Under the pieces are notes generated by a model. It saw nothing but the letters and a program-made list of their open reading frames with translations, ran no database searches and was not told the origin of the DNA. Position numbers and translations under genes: made by a program. From a virus, in IMG/VR virus record IMGVR_UViG_3300034198_002577, positions 1 to 38,340 of that record: 38,340 nucleotides of DNA, one strand, 5' to 3'. Shown in pieces: positions 26,154 through 35,600 of this stretch (positions within the stretch are counted from its first letter, which is position 1; every line of letters begins with the position of its first letter).

Positions 26154-28688
26154 ATGACTAAACCAATTGCACAGACTTTCTATGTAAATGAACCGTCAGG
26201 CGGCGTTGAGGGTGTTATCCTCACCGCGGTCGATATATATTTTGAATCTGTTAGTGCGATTTATGGTGTAGAACTTCAGATAAGAACTACTGAGAATGGA
26301 AATCCAACTAATAATATGTTACCATATGCCAGTCGTGTTTTACAAGTGACGGATCAATATAGTAATGGGGATCCAATAATAGTATCTTCAGCTAAAGCAG
26401 ACAAGCCAACTAAATTTTCATTTAGAACACCGGTAGTTCTTCAATCTCAAACATCTTATGCTCTAGTTATTATTCCTCTAGGTGGTAATCCTGACTATAG
26501 AGTTTGGACTGCAGAGATTGGAATGAATGATGTGACAACATCAACCGCTAGTGTACTTGTACCCATCGCGACAAATAATGATACTGGAACATTATTCCTA
26601 TCATCAAATGATATACAATTTACAGCCGTACAGAGTGAAGATATTAAATTTACACTATACACTGCAGATTTTATATACACTTCAGGTAAAGCTGCATTTA
26701 GGGTCATGGATCAAGAGCCACTGGTTATTAAAAATATAATCGGAAACTTTATACAGGGAGAAAAAGCTTTTGTCACTAATGGAATATTCTCATTGGCTGC
26801 GTTATCTATAGGATCAAATGTTGGCATATTTAATATTGGGGAGAACATATACCAGAGTAATGGCACAGCAAATACTGCTACTGGTGTGATATACTCTGCT
26901 AATACGTCTAAAATATTAATAACAAATTCTGCAGGATCATGGACTACTTCGTATCAAGCAAAGGGAGATACAAGCGGTGCTAATGCTATAGTCTCATATG
27001 TATCACAAAATGTTATAACATACTCTAACTCGACCGTAGTTGTTCCATTTATTGGTAATACAACAGCAAATTTATTTTACGCTAATCAATCAATTTATAT
27101 AGCTACAAATTCAAGATCTGTAACAGATGTTTTAATGGTTAATACTATAATTAACTCTACTTCTTTCTCTACAAATATAAAATTGCATAATTCTGTTGGT
27201 GATGATACGATTAAATCCATGAATGTGACTTTTACAGATACTAATGCGATTATAGGTCCAATAAGAGGAGATGGACTAAATCTATATGGTAATTATTATG
27301 GCACTAACGCTCAAGTTTCTGATGTTAGAACTATTACTATAACTAACCCTACATCAAATGGAACTTCAAATTTTACTAATGTATCTACTCAATATATAGT
27401 TGGATTTCATTCTCAAGCATCTGCATATATCATAGGCGCTACAAATATTATATATCACTCTGTAGTTCCTCAAATAAATTATAATGATATTAAATCAGGA
27501 GCAATAGATTTAACATTTAAAGGTAAGGGTATAAATGGAGATGATGATCCAGTACCTACAGCAGTTTATAAAAATCAAGCTACACAGTTTAAAGATAAAG
27601 CTAGATCGATTAGATCAAGAAGTATTGAAATAACTTCATACTCTAATATTTACACAACACATCTATTTGCAGATATTAATACATCTAATAATAAAATATC
27701 ACCAGTCATAGATGCTTCATCTGCTTATCTTATAACAACTAGAAATTCTACTGTGCCAATATATATGACCAGCGGATTTAGGTTAGACTACACTAATGCA
27801 ACTGGCTTATTTAGTCGAGGCGATAGTGTGTCTCAATCGAATGGTACAGCTATTGTTACTGGTACAATATTAAATGATAATAGAGATGCTATGACTATAG
27901 TCAATATATCTGGTCCATTTAATAGTGGGTATTCAATATACGCTACCTCTAATAATAATATTAATGCTCTTGCTATATCTTCTACACATCTACATGAGAA
28001 ATATAGCGGTAATGTTGTTCCAAATGCATCTAGATATATCTCTAAGAGTGTTATTCTAGCAGAAGGTCAAGATGCAGAAGATTTCAAGAGTTATATGGCA
28101 GCATATAGACCACAATATACTGATTTTAAAGTATATTGTAAAGTAGTAAACAATCAAGATACAATACTATTTGATAATCAAATATGGAGTAGAATGACTG
28201 AATTATCTTCTCCGGCTTTATTAAGTAGTAGCGTAAACATCAATGATCTAGTAGAACTGGAGTATGGTTTACCATCTAGCCAGATTGTTTTATCAAATGT
28301 AGTTTCTTGCAATATTACCTCTAATACGATCACTATGACAACTACATCACAATTCTCTAATGGAGACTTTGTGTATCTTTATAATACATCAAGTAATACG
28401 TTTATTGTTAGGCAGATATCTTCTGTGACAAATGCCACAGCTTTAACTCTAGAAGATGCTCCTACATTTATATCAAGTAATGCAGATATAGGAATTATAC
28501 CTGGAATAGAAGATCGCTCGGCTGTTTTCTCATATACAATGAATAATGGTATATCTAGATATGTTTCCCGTAATGACATAGTCTATGATGGATTTAAAAC
28601 TTTTGCTTTGAAGATAGCTCCGGTTTCCTCATATGCATATATAGTTCCACGAATGGCAGATATGAGATGCTTAGCTTTACAGGTGTAA
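26154..28688 (+). CDS. Large baseplate/tail protein resembling the C-terminal half of DUF4815 proteins
   Basis: An 844-residue protein. It opens with PIAQTFYVNEPSGGVEGVIL, TAVDIYFESVS and ends RNDIVYDGFKTFALKIAPVS, then VPRMADMRCLALQV. Both patterns are known to me from the later part of single long DUF4815 proteins in marine T4-like phages. Between them lie the same beta-modules seen in gp8-like (GNFIQGEKAF, VGIFNIGENIYQSNGTA, TGLFSRGDSVSQSNGTA). A strong GAGGG ribosome site precedes the ATG. The gene therefore looks like a separated second half of the preceding protein, probably assembling with it in the baseplate periphery. This is inference from order and motifs. Confidence 0.7.
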   Translation: MTKPIAQTFYVNEPSGGVEGVILTAVDIYFESVSAIYGVELQIRTTENGNPTNNMLPYASRVLQVTDQYSNGDPIIVSSAKADKPTKFSFRTPVVLQSQTSYALVIIPLGGNPDYRVWTAEIGMNDVTTSTASVLVPIATNNDTGTLFLSSNDIQFTAVQSEDIKFTLYTADFIYTSGKAAFRVMDQEPLVIKNIIGNFIQGEKAFVTNGIFSLAALSIGSNVGIFNIGENIYQSNGTANTATGVIYSANTSKILITNSAGSWTTSYQAKGDTSGANAIVSYVSQNVITYSNSTVVVPFIGNTTANLFYANQSIYIATNSRSVTDVLMVNTIINSTSFSTNIKLHNSVGDDTIKSMNVTFTDTNAIIGPIRGDGLNLYGNYYGTNAQVSDVRTITITNPTSNGTSNFTNVSTQYIVGFHSQASAYIIGATNIIYHSVVPQINYNDIKSGAIDLTFKGKGINGDDDPVPTAVYKNQATQFKDKARSIRSRSIEITSYSNIYTTHLFADINTSNNKISPVIDASSAYLITTRNSTVPIYMTSGFRLDYTNATGLFSRGDSVSQSNGTAIVTGTILNDNRDAMTIVNISGPFNSGYSIYATSNNNINALAISSTHLHEKYSGNVVPNASRYISKSVILAEGQDAEDFKSYMAAYRPQYTDFKVYCKVVNNQDTILFDNQIWSRMTELSSPALLSSSVNINDLVELEYGLPSSQIVLSNVVSCNITSNTITMTTTSQFSNGDFVYLYNTSSNTFIVRQISSVTNATALTLEDAPTFISSNADIGIIPGIEDRSAVFSYTMNNGISRYVSRNDIVYDGFKTFALKIAPVSSYAYIVPRMADMRCLALQV

Positions 28689-28689
28689 A

Positions 28690-28905
28690 ATGACTGAATA
28701 TCTTAAAGTAAAGGATCATAAAGAACTGGTCAGAGATCCTAGAAACAAGGCTATATTAAATAAAGATGCTGGATCTCTTAATAAATATAAAGAAGAGAGA
28801 GATTTTAGATTGAAACTCCATAATATAGTCATGGAACATGATCATATTAAGAGTGACATAGAAGACATAAAGAGTATGTTAACAACACTACTAGGAAGAA
28901 CATAA
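28690..28905 (+). CDS. Small conserved coiled-coil phage protein
   Basis: A 71-residue protein: TEYLKVKDHKELVRDPRNKA, then ILNKDAGSLNKYKEERDF and a helical, charged C-terminus (MEHDHIKSDIEDIKSMLTTL). The opening (K.H.ELVRDP...AI.N) is familiar from short proteins in the baseplate-fiber region of cyanophages; no function is known to me. It starts two bases after the previous stop and lies three bases before the first fiber gene. It could be a small coiled-coil adaptor or chaperone of the fibers. Confidence 0.75.
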   Translation: MTEYLKVKDHKELVRDPRNKAILNKDAGSLNKYKEERDFRLKLHNIVMEHDHIKSDIEDIKSMLTTLLGRT

Positions 28906-28908
28906 TTC

Positions 28909-31833
28909 ATGGCGATTCAGGTATCACCGGTAGCTAATACCCAGACGTTTGGCGCGTGGCTTCAAGTCACAAATTATATGACCCAAATCATCAGCGTAAA
29001 CACTGTCACCACTGACGCCAGTCTAGGAGGATCAGTTACGACTGGTAATGCTTTTGTTAACGGTATATTTGGATCTAACAGCATATTTGTTAATACCTTA
29101 TCTGGTGGTAATCTTACAGTTAATAATGTTCTAACAATAACGTCAAATGTTACTATCAATGCTACTGCGAGTATTGGAAACTCTACGGTTAATGTTGTAG
29201 CAGGCTGGTTAGCAGGAAATCAAACTATATTAGCAGCATTTACAAATGCAAATAATTATGGTGAAGTTGCATTTAATAACATTAATGCCGGAAGTAGTGC
29301 TTCTATAGACCTTGCACTTTATGACACTTATGGAATTCAAGCAAACAATTATATAGATCTTGGAATTAATAGCAATAATTGGTCTAATAGTCAATGGTCG
29401 ATCAATGGACCATCTGACGGGTATCTGTATACTGGTAATACTAACTTATCAATCGGTGTTGCAAGTAATAACTATATTAACTTCTTTACGAATGGAACAT
29501 TCTCTTCTAGTGAAGTTATGCGTATTACTGCTGGAGCAAATGTTGGTATTAAAAATACAAATCCTGATGCAACTCTTGCAGTAACAGGATCAGCGAATAT
29601 ATCTAGCAATGTTTATATCGGTGGTGCTATAACTGGTGGAAATACAATTGCCGTATTGGGAAATGCTACTTTCTCAAATGTCATGCATGTGGTTGGCGCA
29701 GTGACATTACAAAATACACTATCTGTTTCTAATGCTACAACACTGTCTAATACGCTTGCAGTAACTAATTCGACTACACTATCTAATACACTCTATGTTA
29801 TTGGAAATAGTACGCTTGCTAACACCCTTCTTGTCACTGGAAACACAACTCTATCTAATACGCTTGTAGTAATTGGGGCTGCCACGCTATACAGTACTCT
29901 TAATGTGTCAGATGCAACTGTGCTATCGAATACACTAGCAGTTACTAATGCTACAACACTGTCAAATACTTTATCAGTAGTCGGGGCTGCATCGCTATCA
30001 AATACACTAGCTGTTACTAATGCTACAACACTATCAAATACTTTATTAGTTGTTGGAGCTGCATCACTATCAAATACTTTAGCCGTAGTTGGAGCTGCAT
30101 CACTATCAAATACTTTGAGTGTAACAAATGCTACAACACTATCAAATACTTTATTAGTTGTTGGAGCTGCATCACTATCAAATACTCTTTCTGTAACTAA
30201 TTCTACTACTATGTCTAATACTTTGGCGGTAGCTGGTAATACTACTCTATCTAATACTTTAGTAGTCGTTGGGAATGCTACTTTATCTAATACACTTTTA
30301 GTTACTGGAAGTACTTCGCTGTCTAATACTTTAGCTGTTACAGGCGCTGCTACACTCTCAAATACTCTATCAGTAACAAATTCAGTAATGTTCTCAAATA
30401 CTCTTTTTATTACAGGAAATACTACACTAGCAAATACAATACTAGTTACTGGAAATGCTATCTTATCAAATACTCTTCTAGTTGTTGGTGCAGTCACACT
30501 AGCAAATACATTAACTGTAACAAACACAGCTAATTTCTCTAATACGGTTAATATTATAGGTAACACATCATTATCAAATAATATGAATGTTATTGGTTGG
30601 GTTGGTATTGGAAATAATTCACCGGCTATAGTTGATAAACTAAGAGTTGAGGGAAATGTAGGAGCTCTTGGCTCTATATGGAGTAATTCTGGTCAGATAT
30701 TTGCTAATAATCTTGCTATAATTGGTGATGGCACAAATGGTTATATTACACCTAATAATACAAACGGTACTCTAAATCTTGGTGCTAATAATACAACATA
30801 CATCAGTGTGAGTTCTATTAATTCTACAAATGCTTTATTAAATGGAACTAATGTTACTATAAATGCTGCTTCTTATACTATTGCACCAAATATGGTATCA
30901 AATACACTAGGGATATACCATACTGGAACTATAAACACTGCAACATTCTCTGTAGGATCTGTTCTTAATATTAACACAACCAGCATGTCCTTTAATAATG
31001 CAGTTTCATTTGCAAATTCATTGGCATTAACTGGAGCGGCAACATTCTCTAATACACTGACACTCACCGGCGCAGTTGTACTCGGTAATACTCTTAGCGT
31101 TACAAATGCAGTAACACTATCTAATACTTTAACTGTTACAGGACATATGCAGATGAATCAATCTGCTAATATAACTGGAACACTAGGAGTAACAAGTTAT
31201 GCTAATATAGCTGGAAGTATGACAATTGAAAATGATCTAGTAGTTAAGGGAAACCTATCCTTTACTGCTAATATAGCCGGAAGCATCATACCAACGAGCA
31301 ACTCATTTACACTTGGAAATAATACTAATAGATTTGCTATATCTGCTCTTGGTGGCGACTTTGCTAATCAATTAACAGTTACTAACTCGGTGTCATTTAG
31401 TAATACTTTGACTGTATCTGGAATTGTAACATTTAACAAAAATATCTTGGCAAATAATTTCGTATCAAACAATTTTGTAATAACAAATGGAATTGGATAT
31501 ACTGTCTCAAATACAGTGTCTGGATTCCCAGCTATTGGTGATAATTTAGTTGATAATGTGGCAATTACGGCATATAGGTCTGCAGATTACTTAATACAGG
31601 TAACAGATGCTATTACAAACAATCAGCAGGTGTCTAAAATACTAATGATACATAATGGAACCACTGCATATACTACAGAGTATGGAATATTCTTTACAAA
31701 TACTGCAGCAGGTCAACTAGCTACATTTAGCGCCAATGTTGATCCAGTCGGTGGTAATATAAGATTATATGCTAATGTGATTCAGTCTGCTGCAGTTGTA
31801 AAATTTACTAAGACGTCTATAGTACACGATTAA
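28909..31833 (+). CDS. Repeat-built tail fiber-like protein
   Basis: A 974-residue protein. Residues 1-70 are a virion-attachment-like N-terminus (AIQVSPVANTQTFGAWLQVT). Residues about 85-245 hold a beta domain with DLALYDTYG, DGYLYTGNTNLSIGVAS and EVMRITAGANVGI, which recurs in the larger fiber downstream. Residues 253-564 are 26 tandem 12-residue units of type TTLSNTLAVTNA, and further units occur near 705-745. The C-terminal 120 residues carry a conserved module, AYRSADYLIQVTD, ILMIHNGTTAYTTEYGIFF, common in T4-like structural proteins. The repeats probably form a long fibrous beta shaft. Host-binding function is inferred from architecture. Confidence 0.8.
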   Translation: MAIQVSPVANTQTFGAWLQVTNYMTQIISVNTVTTDASLGGSVTTGNAFVNGIFGSNSIFVNTLSGGNLTVNNVLTITSNVTINATASIGNSTVNVVAGWLAGNQTILAAFTNANNYGEVAFNNINAGSSASIDLALYDTYGIQANNYIDLGINSNNWSNSQWSINGPSDGYLYTGNTNLSIGVASNNYINFFTNGTFSSSEVMRITAGANVGIKNTNPDATLAVTGSANISSNVYIGGAITGGNTIAVLGNATFSNVMHVVGAVTLQNTLSVSNATTLSNTLAVTNSTTLSNTLYVIGNSTLANTLLVTGNTTLSNTLVVIGAATLYSTLNVSDATVLSNTLAVTNATTLSNTLSVVGAASLSNTLAVTNATTLSNTLLVVGAASLSNTLAVVGAASLSNTLSVTNATTLSNTLLVVGAASLSNTLSVTNSTTMSNTLAVAGNTTLSNTLVVVGNATLSNTLLVTGSTSLSNTLAVTGAATLSNTLSVTNSVMFSNTLFITGNTTLANTILVTGNAILSNTLLVVGAVTLANTLTVTNTANFSNTVNIIGNTSLSNNMNVIGWVGIGNNSPAIVDKLRVEGNVGALGSIWSNSGQIFANNLAIIGDGTNGYITPNNTNGTLNLGANNTTYISVSSINSTNALLNGTNVTINAASYTIAPNMVSNTLGIYHTGTINTATFSVGSVLNINTTSMSFNNAVSFANSLALTGAATFSNTLTLTGAVVLGNTLSVTNAVTLSNTLTVTGHMQMNQSANITGTLGVTSYANIAGSMTIENDLVVKGNLSFTANIAGSIIPTSNSFTLGNNTNRFAISALGGDFANQLTVTNSVSFSNTLTVSGIVTFNKNILANNFVSNNFVITNGIGYTVSNTVSGFPAIGDNLVDNVAITAYRSADYLIQVTDAITNNQQVSKILMIHNGTTAYTTEYGIFFTNTAAGQLATFSANVDPVGGNIRLYANVIQSAAVVKFTKTSIVHD
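30019..30078 (+). repeat. 60-base exact direct repeat, copy 1
   Basis: Identical to 30127-30186, an offset of 108 bases or three 36-base units. This suggests a recent unit duplication. Confidence 0.9.
30127..30186 (+). repeat. 60-base exact direct repeat, copy 2
   Basis: Identical to 30019-30078. The copies diverge directly after the final AATACT. Confidence 0.9.
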
Positions 31834-31845
31834 GGATAAAAGCCC

Positions 31846-32193
31846 ATGGCAATGAAGGCCAATATAACTATCGATCAAGGAACGTCATTTGCCACGTCGA
31901 TTGCGATGTCCGATGCGGCTAATAACCCATTAGATCTTACGGCTTATACTGGATATGCCCAGATTAGAAAGTGGTATAGTTCTGTAGCACACACTAACTT
32001 TCACGTGACACTGACACTCGGGGCTGTTAACTTAAGTTTAACGCCAGCTCAGACAGATGTTTTGGCACCGGGTAGATATGTGTATGATTTGGCTCTTGTG
32101 GATCATGCAAACTCCGTTACCCGTGTTATTGAAGGCGTTATAACTGTTACACCTAAAGTAACATCCTTGTCTGATTACGCAAACACACCATAA
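31846..32193 (+). CDS. Small beta-sandwich virion protein
   Basis: A 115-residue protein: ANITIDQGTSFATSIAMSDA, NNPLDLTAYTGYAQIRKWY, LSLTPAQTDVLAPGRYVYDL and RVIEGVITVTPKVT. The same layout (IDQGT.F...I.......LDL..YT..A.IRK, later GRYVYD, then EG...V.P.VT) is common in marine T4-like phages between fiber genes. It resembles the N-terminal beta-sandwich of baseplate proteins such as BppU, at low certainty. It probably decorates or connects fibers. AAGGA precedes the ATG. Confidence 0.75.
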   Translation: MAMKANITIDQGTSFATSIAMSDAANNPLDLTAYTGYAQIRKWYSSVAHTNFHVTLTLGAVNLSLTPAQTDVLAPGRYVYDLALVDHANSVTRVIEGVITVTPKVTSLSDYANTP

Positions 32194-32202
32194 AGATTAA
32201 AA

Positions 32203-32469
32203 ATGGCAGTACAGGTAAGATTAGCTACAACTGCACCGGCAATCAGAGCAAATACTGCATCTCTAACTGCAACTGCCGCTGGAGCGGCCCAGCAAGCCAC
32301 ATCACTAAAAACCACCCCGGTTGTACAAGACTACATTCATAATCTCATGGACGTGGTGGAGAAAGACCTTGTAGCCGGGGCCACACTTGTATATAATGCA
32401 AATACGCATAAATATGAGATAAAACCGATTGAGATATCAAATCAGATCTTAGATGGCGGTACTTTTTAG
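32203..32469 (+). CDS. Small fiber-region protein with C-terminal LDGGTF motif
   Basis: An 88-residue protein. The N-terminal 40 residues are Ala/Thr-rich. The C-terminal half, YIHNLMDVVEKDLVAGATLV, YNANTHKYEIKPI, LDGGTF, is homologous to the next protein and shares its last residues with it and with the large fiber. Function is not known. The pattern (DV....G..L.(Y/W)NA.T.KYE) is a recurrent module in phage fiber regions and may be a docking tail. The ribosome site is weak. Confidence 0.75.
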   Translation: MAVQVRLATTAPAIRANTASLTATAAGAAQQATSLKTTPVVQDYIHNLMDVVEKDLVAGATLVYNANTHKYEIKPIEISNQILDGGTF

Positions 32470-32478
32470 GGGAAACCT

Positions 32479-32676
32479 ATGGCAGAAGTAGATGGACAAG
32501 CTGCAAAAATAGCAACTACTAACCAGGTAAAACACAAATATGTACATGAACTACGTGATGTATCAGAGAATAATCCACCGGATGGTTCCTGCCTCGTTTG
32601 GAATGCGGAAACTAATAAATACGAGGTAAAGATTATAGACCTGAAAGTCATAGTACTGGACGGTGGGCTTTTTTAA
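32479..32676 (+). CDS. Small fiber-region protein with C-terminal LDGGLF motif
   Basis: A 65-residue protein: KHKYVHELRDVSENNPPDGS, CLVWNAETNKYEVKIIDL, VLDGGLF. It is a paralogue of the preceding 88-residue protein without the Ala-rich N-terminus. AGGGG lies upstream of the ATG. The stop codon lies in a 14-base palindrome (CTTTTTTAAAAAAG, 32668-32681) that also supplies part of the next gene's ribosome site. Function is unknown. Confidence 0.75.
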   Translation: MAEVDGQAAKIATTNQVKHKYVHELRDVSENNPPDGSCLVWNAETNKYEVKIIDLKVIVLDGGLF

Positions 32677-32690
32677 AAAAGGAAAATTAG

Positions 32691-35600
32691 ATGGCCAATT
32701 ATATCCAGATTAGAAGAAGTAATACAAATCCAACACCGGCCAATACACTAACAAGTGGTGAGTTAGCCTATTCCTACGCAGCAAATGTACTCTATATTGG
32801 TGCACAAACAGGTGTAGGTTTTGCATCTTTTAAGGTTGGCGGTCAAAAATTCTCGTATTTAGATAGAGCGTCCGTAGGTAACTTAACAGCTAATGCTGCA
32901 ATCATAACTGACGGTAACTCGTTTATCTCCAATACCTATACTTCAGGCCTTGTTATCGGAGCCACGATGGCTAGCCCGACATATGTCGTGGTTAACTCGG
33001 TATCCGACTCTAACTACTCAAATACTGTACTCGGTACACTTCAGGGAAACAATGAGCTCGTAACGGCCAATGCGATTGCTCACTACGTTCAGAAGTCGAT
33101 CCTCTTAGGTGGTGTGTACGCAAACGGCGCTCCTTCTGCTGGATCTAACGGAGCCATTCAGTATAACGACCAGTCGACTGGTTTTAACACGATCGCCGGC
33201 GCTCCTAACATGATCTATGACAATGTTGCCGGTACCCTAAAGGTTGGCAACACATCCTCATACGTATTGACTGGATACATCACCGACCTTAAAGCTACTC
33301 AGGAGAACCTAGGTAACCAGAACAACTACGTTCAGGCGATGATCCACAACGATAATACCGGCATCGAGGCCTCGGCTGACTGGGTTGCTTATAACGACGA
33401 CCAGTCTTACGCCAGCTTCATCGACATGGGTATCGTTAGTACTAACTACTCTAACGCTGCTTCTACCATAACACCTGCTGGAACATCTTACCTCTACACA
33501 GGTAACTCGGCGCTTGTTATCGGTACGGCTAATGCCCAGTACGTATCGATCTTTACCGGCGGAATTATGGCTGCTAACGAGCGCATGCGCTTTGACGCAT
33601 ACGGTAACGTAGCTATTGGAACTACAGACACAGCCAATGCAACGTTCATCGTCAAGGGTTCTGCCGAGTTCACGGCCGGTATCTTTGCAAACGGAAGCAT
33701 AGGCTCTAATGGATATGTCCTTCACAGTAATGGTACAGCTACTTACTGGGACACTCCGGTTGCTGGAGCTGCAGGTGCTAATACTCAGATTACGTATAAC
33801 GATTCTGGCTATGCAAATGGTTCTACTTCGTTCGTATTTAATAAGTCAAGCAATACTCTTACGGTTAATGGTACGATTAACACTATAGCTATCTCGGCTA
33901 ACGGGTCGCTCGGCTCCGCAAACCAAGCACTTCACAGCAACGGTACCGGTCTCTACTGGGCAAATGTCACGTCGATTGCTGGAACTAATACACAAGTACA
34001 GTTTAACGACGATGGTTATGCTAATGCAACTGCTGGATTTACCTTTGACAAGACAACTAATGCCCTATCACTTGGTACAAGCACAGCAAACCACAGCATT
34101 CACTTTGCTGATAGTAACACATATTTAAGTGCATTTAATAATAACGTTATACTTTCAACTGGTAGTTCATATAATGGAGATGCAGGTCATCAGAATAGAA
34201 TAGCTATAGGTCAGTATGCGGGCGACACTAATCAAAACTCTTACGCGATCGCTATTGGTTCAAATACCGGACAAATCGATCAGCGTTATGGCGCTGTCGC
34301 TATAGGTCAATTTGCGGGTTACGATCACCAGCACATCGATTCTGTCGCGATTGGTGCTAACTCCGGCGCTATTAATCAGCTATGGGACTCTGTAGCAATC
34401 GGCCGTAGTGCAGCTGAGCTAAATCAAGGAGCATATAGCATAGCTATGGGTCGCAGTGCTGGTGCTAATAGCCAGATGAACACTGCCGTGGCAATTGGTA
34501 ACTATGCTGCTGCTAATACTCAGGGTGCAAACTCGGTAGCTATCGGTTCTTATGCCGGTAATGAAACCCAACAGCAGGATGCTGTTGCTATCGGTGCTAA
34601 CGCAGGCGCCTTTGAACAGGGTGAGCGTTCAGTAGCGGTTGGTAAATTCTCTGGTAGTAATAATCAAGGCAGCGAGTCGGTTGCTGTAGGCTACGAGGCC
34701 GGACAATCTAATCAATCAAGTGACTCTGTTGCTGTTGGTACTCGTTCGGCTCTAGAGTCACAGGGCTCATACGGTGTCGCTGTTGGTGCTCATGCTGGTG
34801 AGATATATCAGGGTGACTCGGCTATCGCAGTTGGTCAGTCGGCAGGCAGATATAATCAGCAATCAAATTCAATTGCAATAGGTATTTTTGCCGGTGGTGA
34901 AGGTCAAGGATCTGGCTCGATATCGATCGGTGATTATACTTCTGAAGGTGTTGATTACGTATACTACAATCCAACATTCACTGTTGGATCTTCATCGTGG
35001 ACCATCGACGTATCATCTGATGGCGGAGAGTTAGACTTTTTTGTTGCTATATATGTTAATAACAATGACAAGAAAGTCTATGTAACTGGACCGGGAGTTG
35101 CTCCTGGTACATATATTACCAGCGGATCCGCGGGAACATATACTGTAAATCAAGTTGCTTTAGATAACTCGAGCGGACAAATCTTAGTAACCTTCGGCGG
35201 ACAAGGACAAAATGCCGTTGCTATTGGTACTGCAGCAGCTGACTCTTTCCAAGGATCTAATGCTGTAGCTATTGGTTATCATGCCGGTTATGCTAACCAA
35301 GAGACCGGTGCAGTATCTATGGGCGCAACTGCAGGATATTCAAATCAAGGATATAATTCGGTAGCTGTGGGTATTGGCTCAGGATATTCCAATCAAGGAT
35401 ATCAGGCTATAGCGATAGGTGATACCGCAGGTCATGCAAATCAAACATATCAAGCGATAGCTATGGGCTTCTTTGCCGGCGCCAACTCTCAGAGCGAGCG
35501 CGCTGTGGCTATTGGTTACTATGCTGGTGCAAATACACAGGGTATCAAGGCAGTTGCTGTTGGACGTTCCGCAGGTGAGGATAGACAAGGTCAAGATGCT

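Larger units (their letters stand above)
29665..30600 (+). repeat. 26 tandem 36-base units in the fiber gene
   Basis: In-frame units encode 12 residues with consensus TTLSNTLAVTNA or TTLSNTLLVVGA. The count is 26 exact-length units with no indels (936 bases). Confidence 0.9.

Noticed and set aside
28780-28787. AATAAATA inside the 71-residue protein gene
   Set aside because: It is an AT-rich coding stretch, mid-gene, with a non-consensus first base.
29793-30566. A 257-residue open frame on the minus strand inside the first fiber gene
   Set aside because: It is the antisense of the 36-base repeat array. The in-phase repeats keep the opposite frame free of stops. It shows only the mirrored repeat, with no ribosome site or independent character.
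29665-30600. CRISPR-like regular repeats
   Set aside because: Units are contiguous, 36 bases, in frame with a fiber gene, with no spacers and no cas genes nearby.
32668-32681. CTTTTTTAAAAAAG palindrome as a terminator
   Set aside because: It is a self-complementary A/T run without a GC stem or loop, and it overlaps a stop codon and the next gene's ribosome site.
33309-33725. A 138-residue minus-strand open frame in the large fiber gene
   Set aside because: It lies opposite a well-conserved fiber domain. The higher GC of this segment explains the lack of antisense stops.
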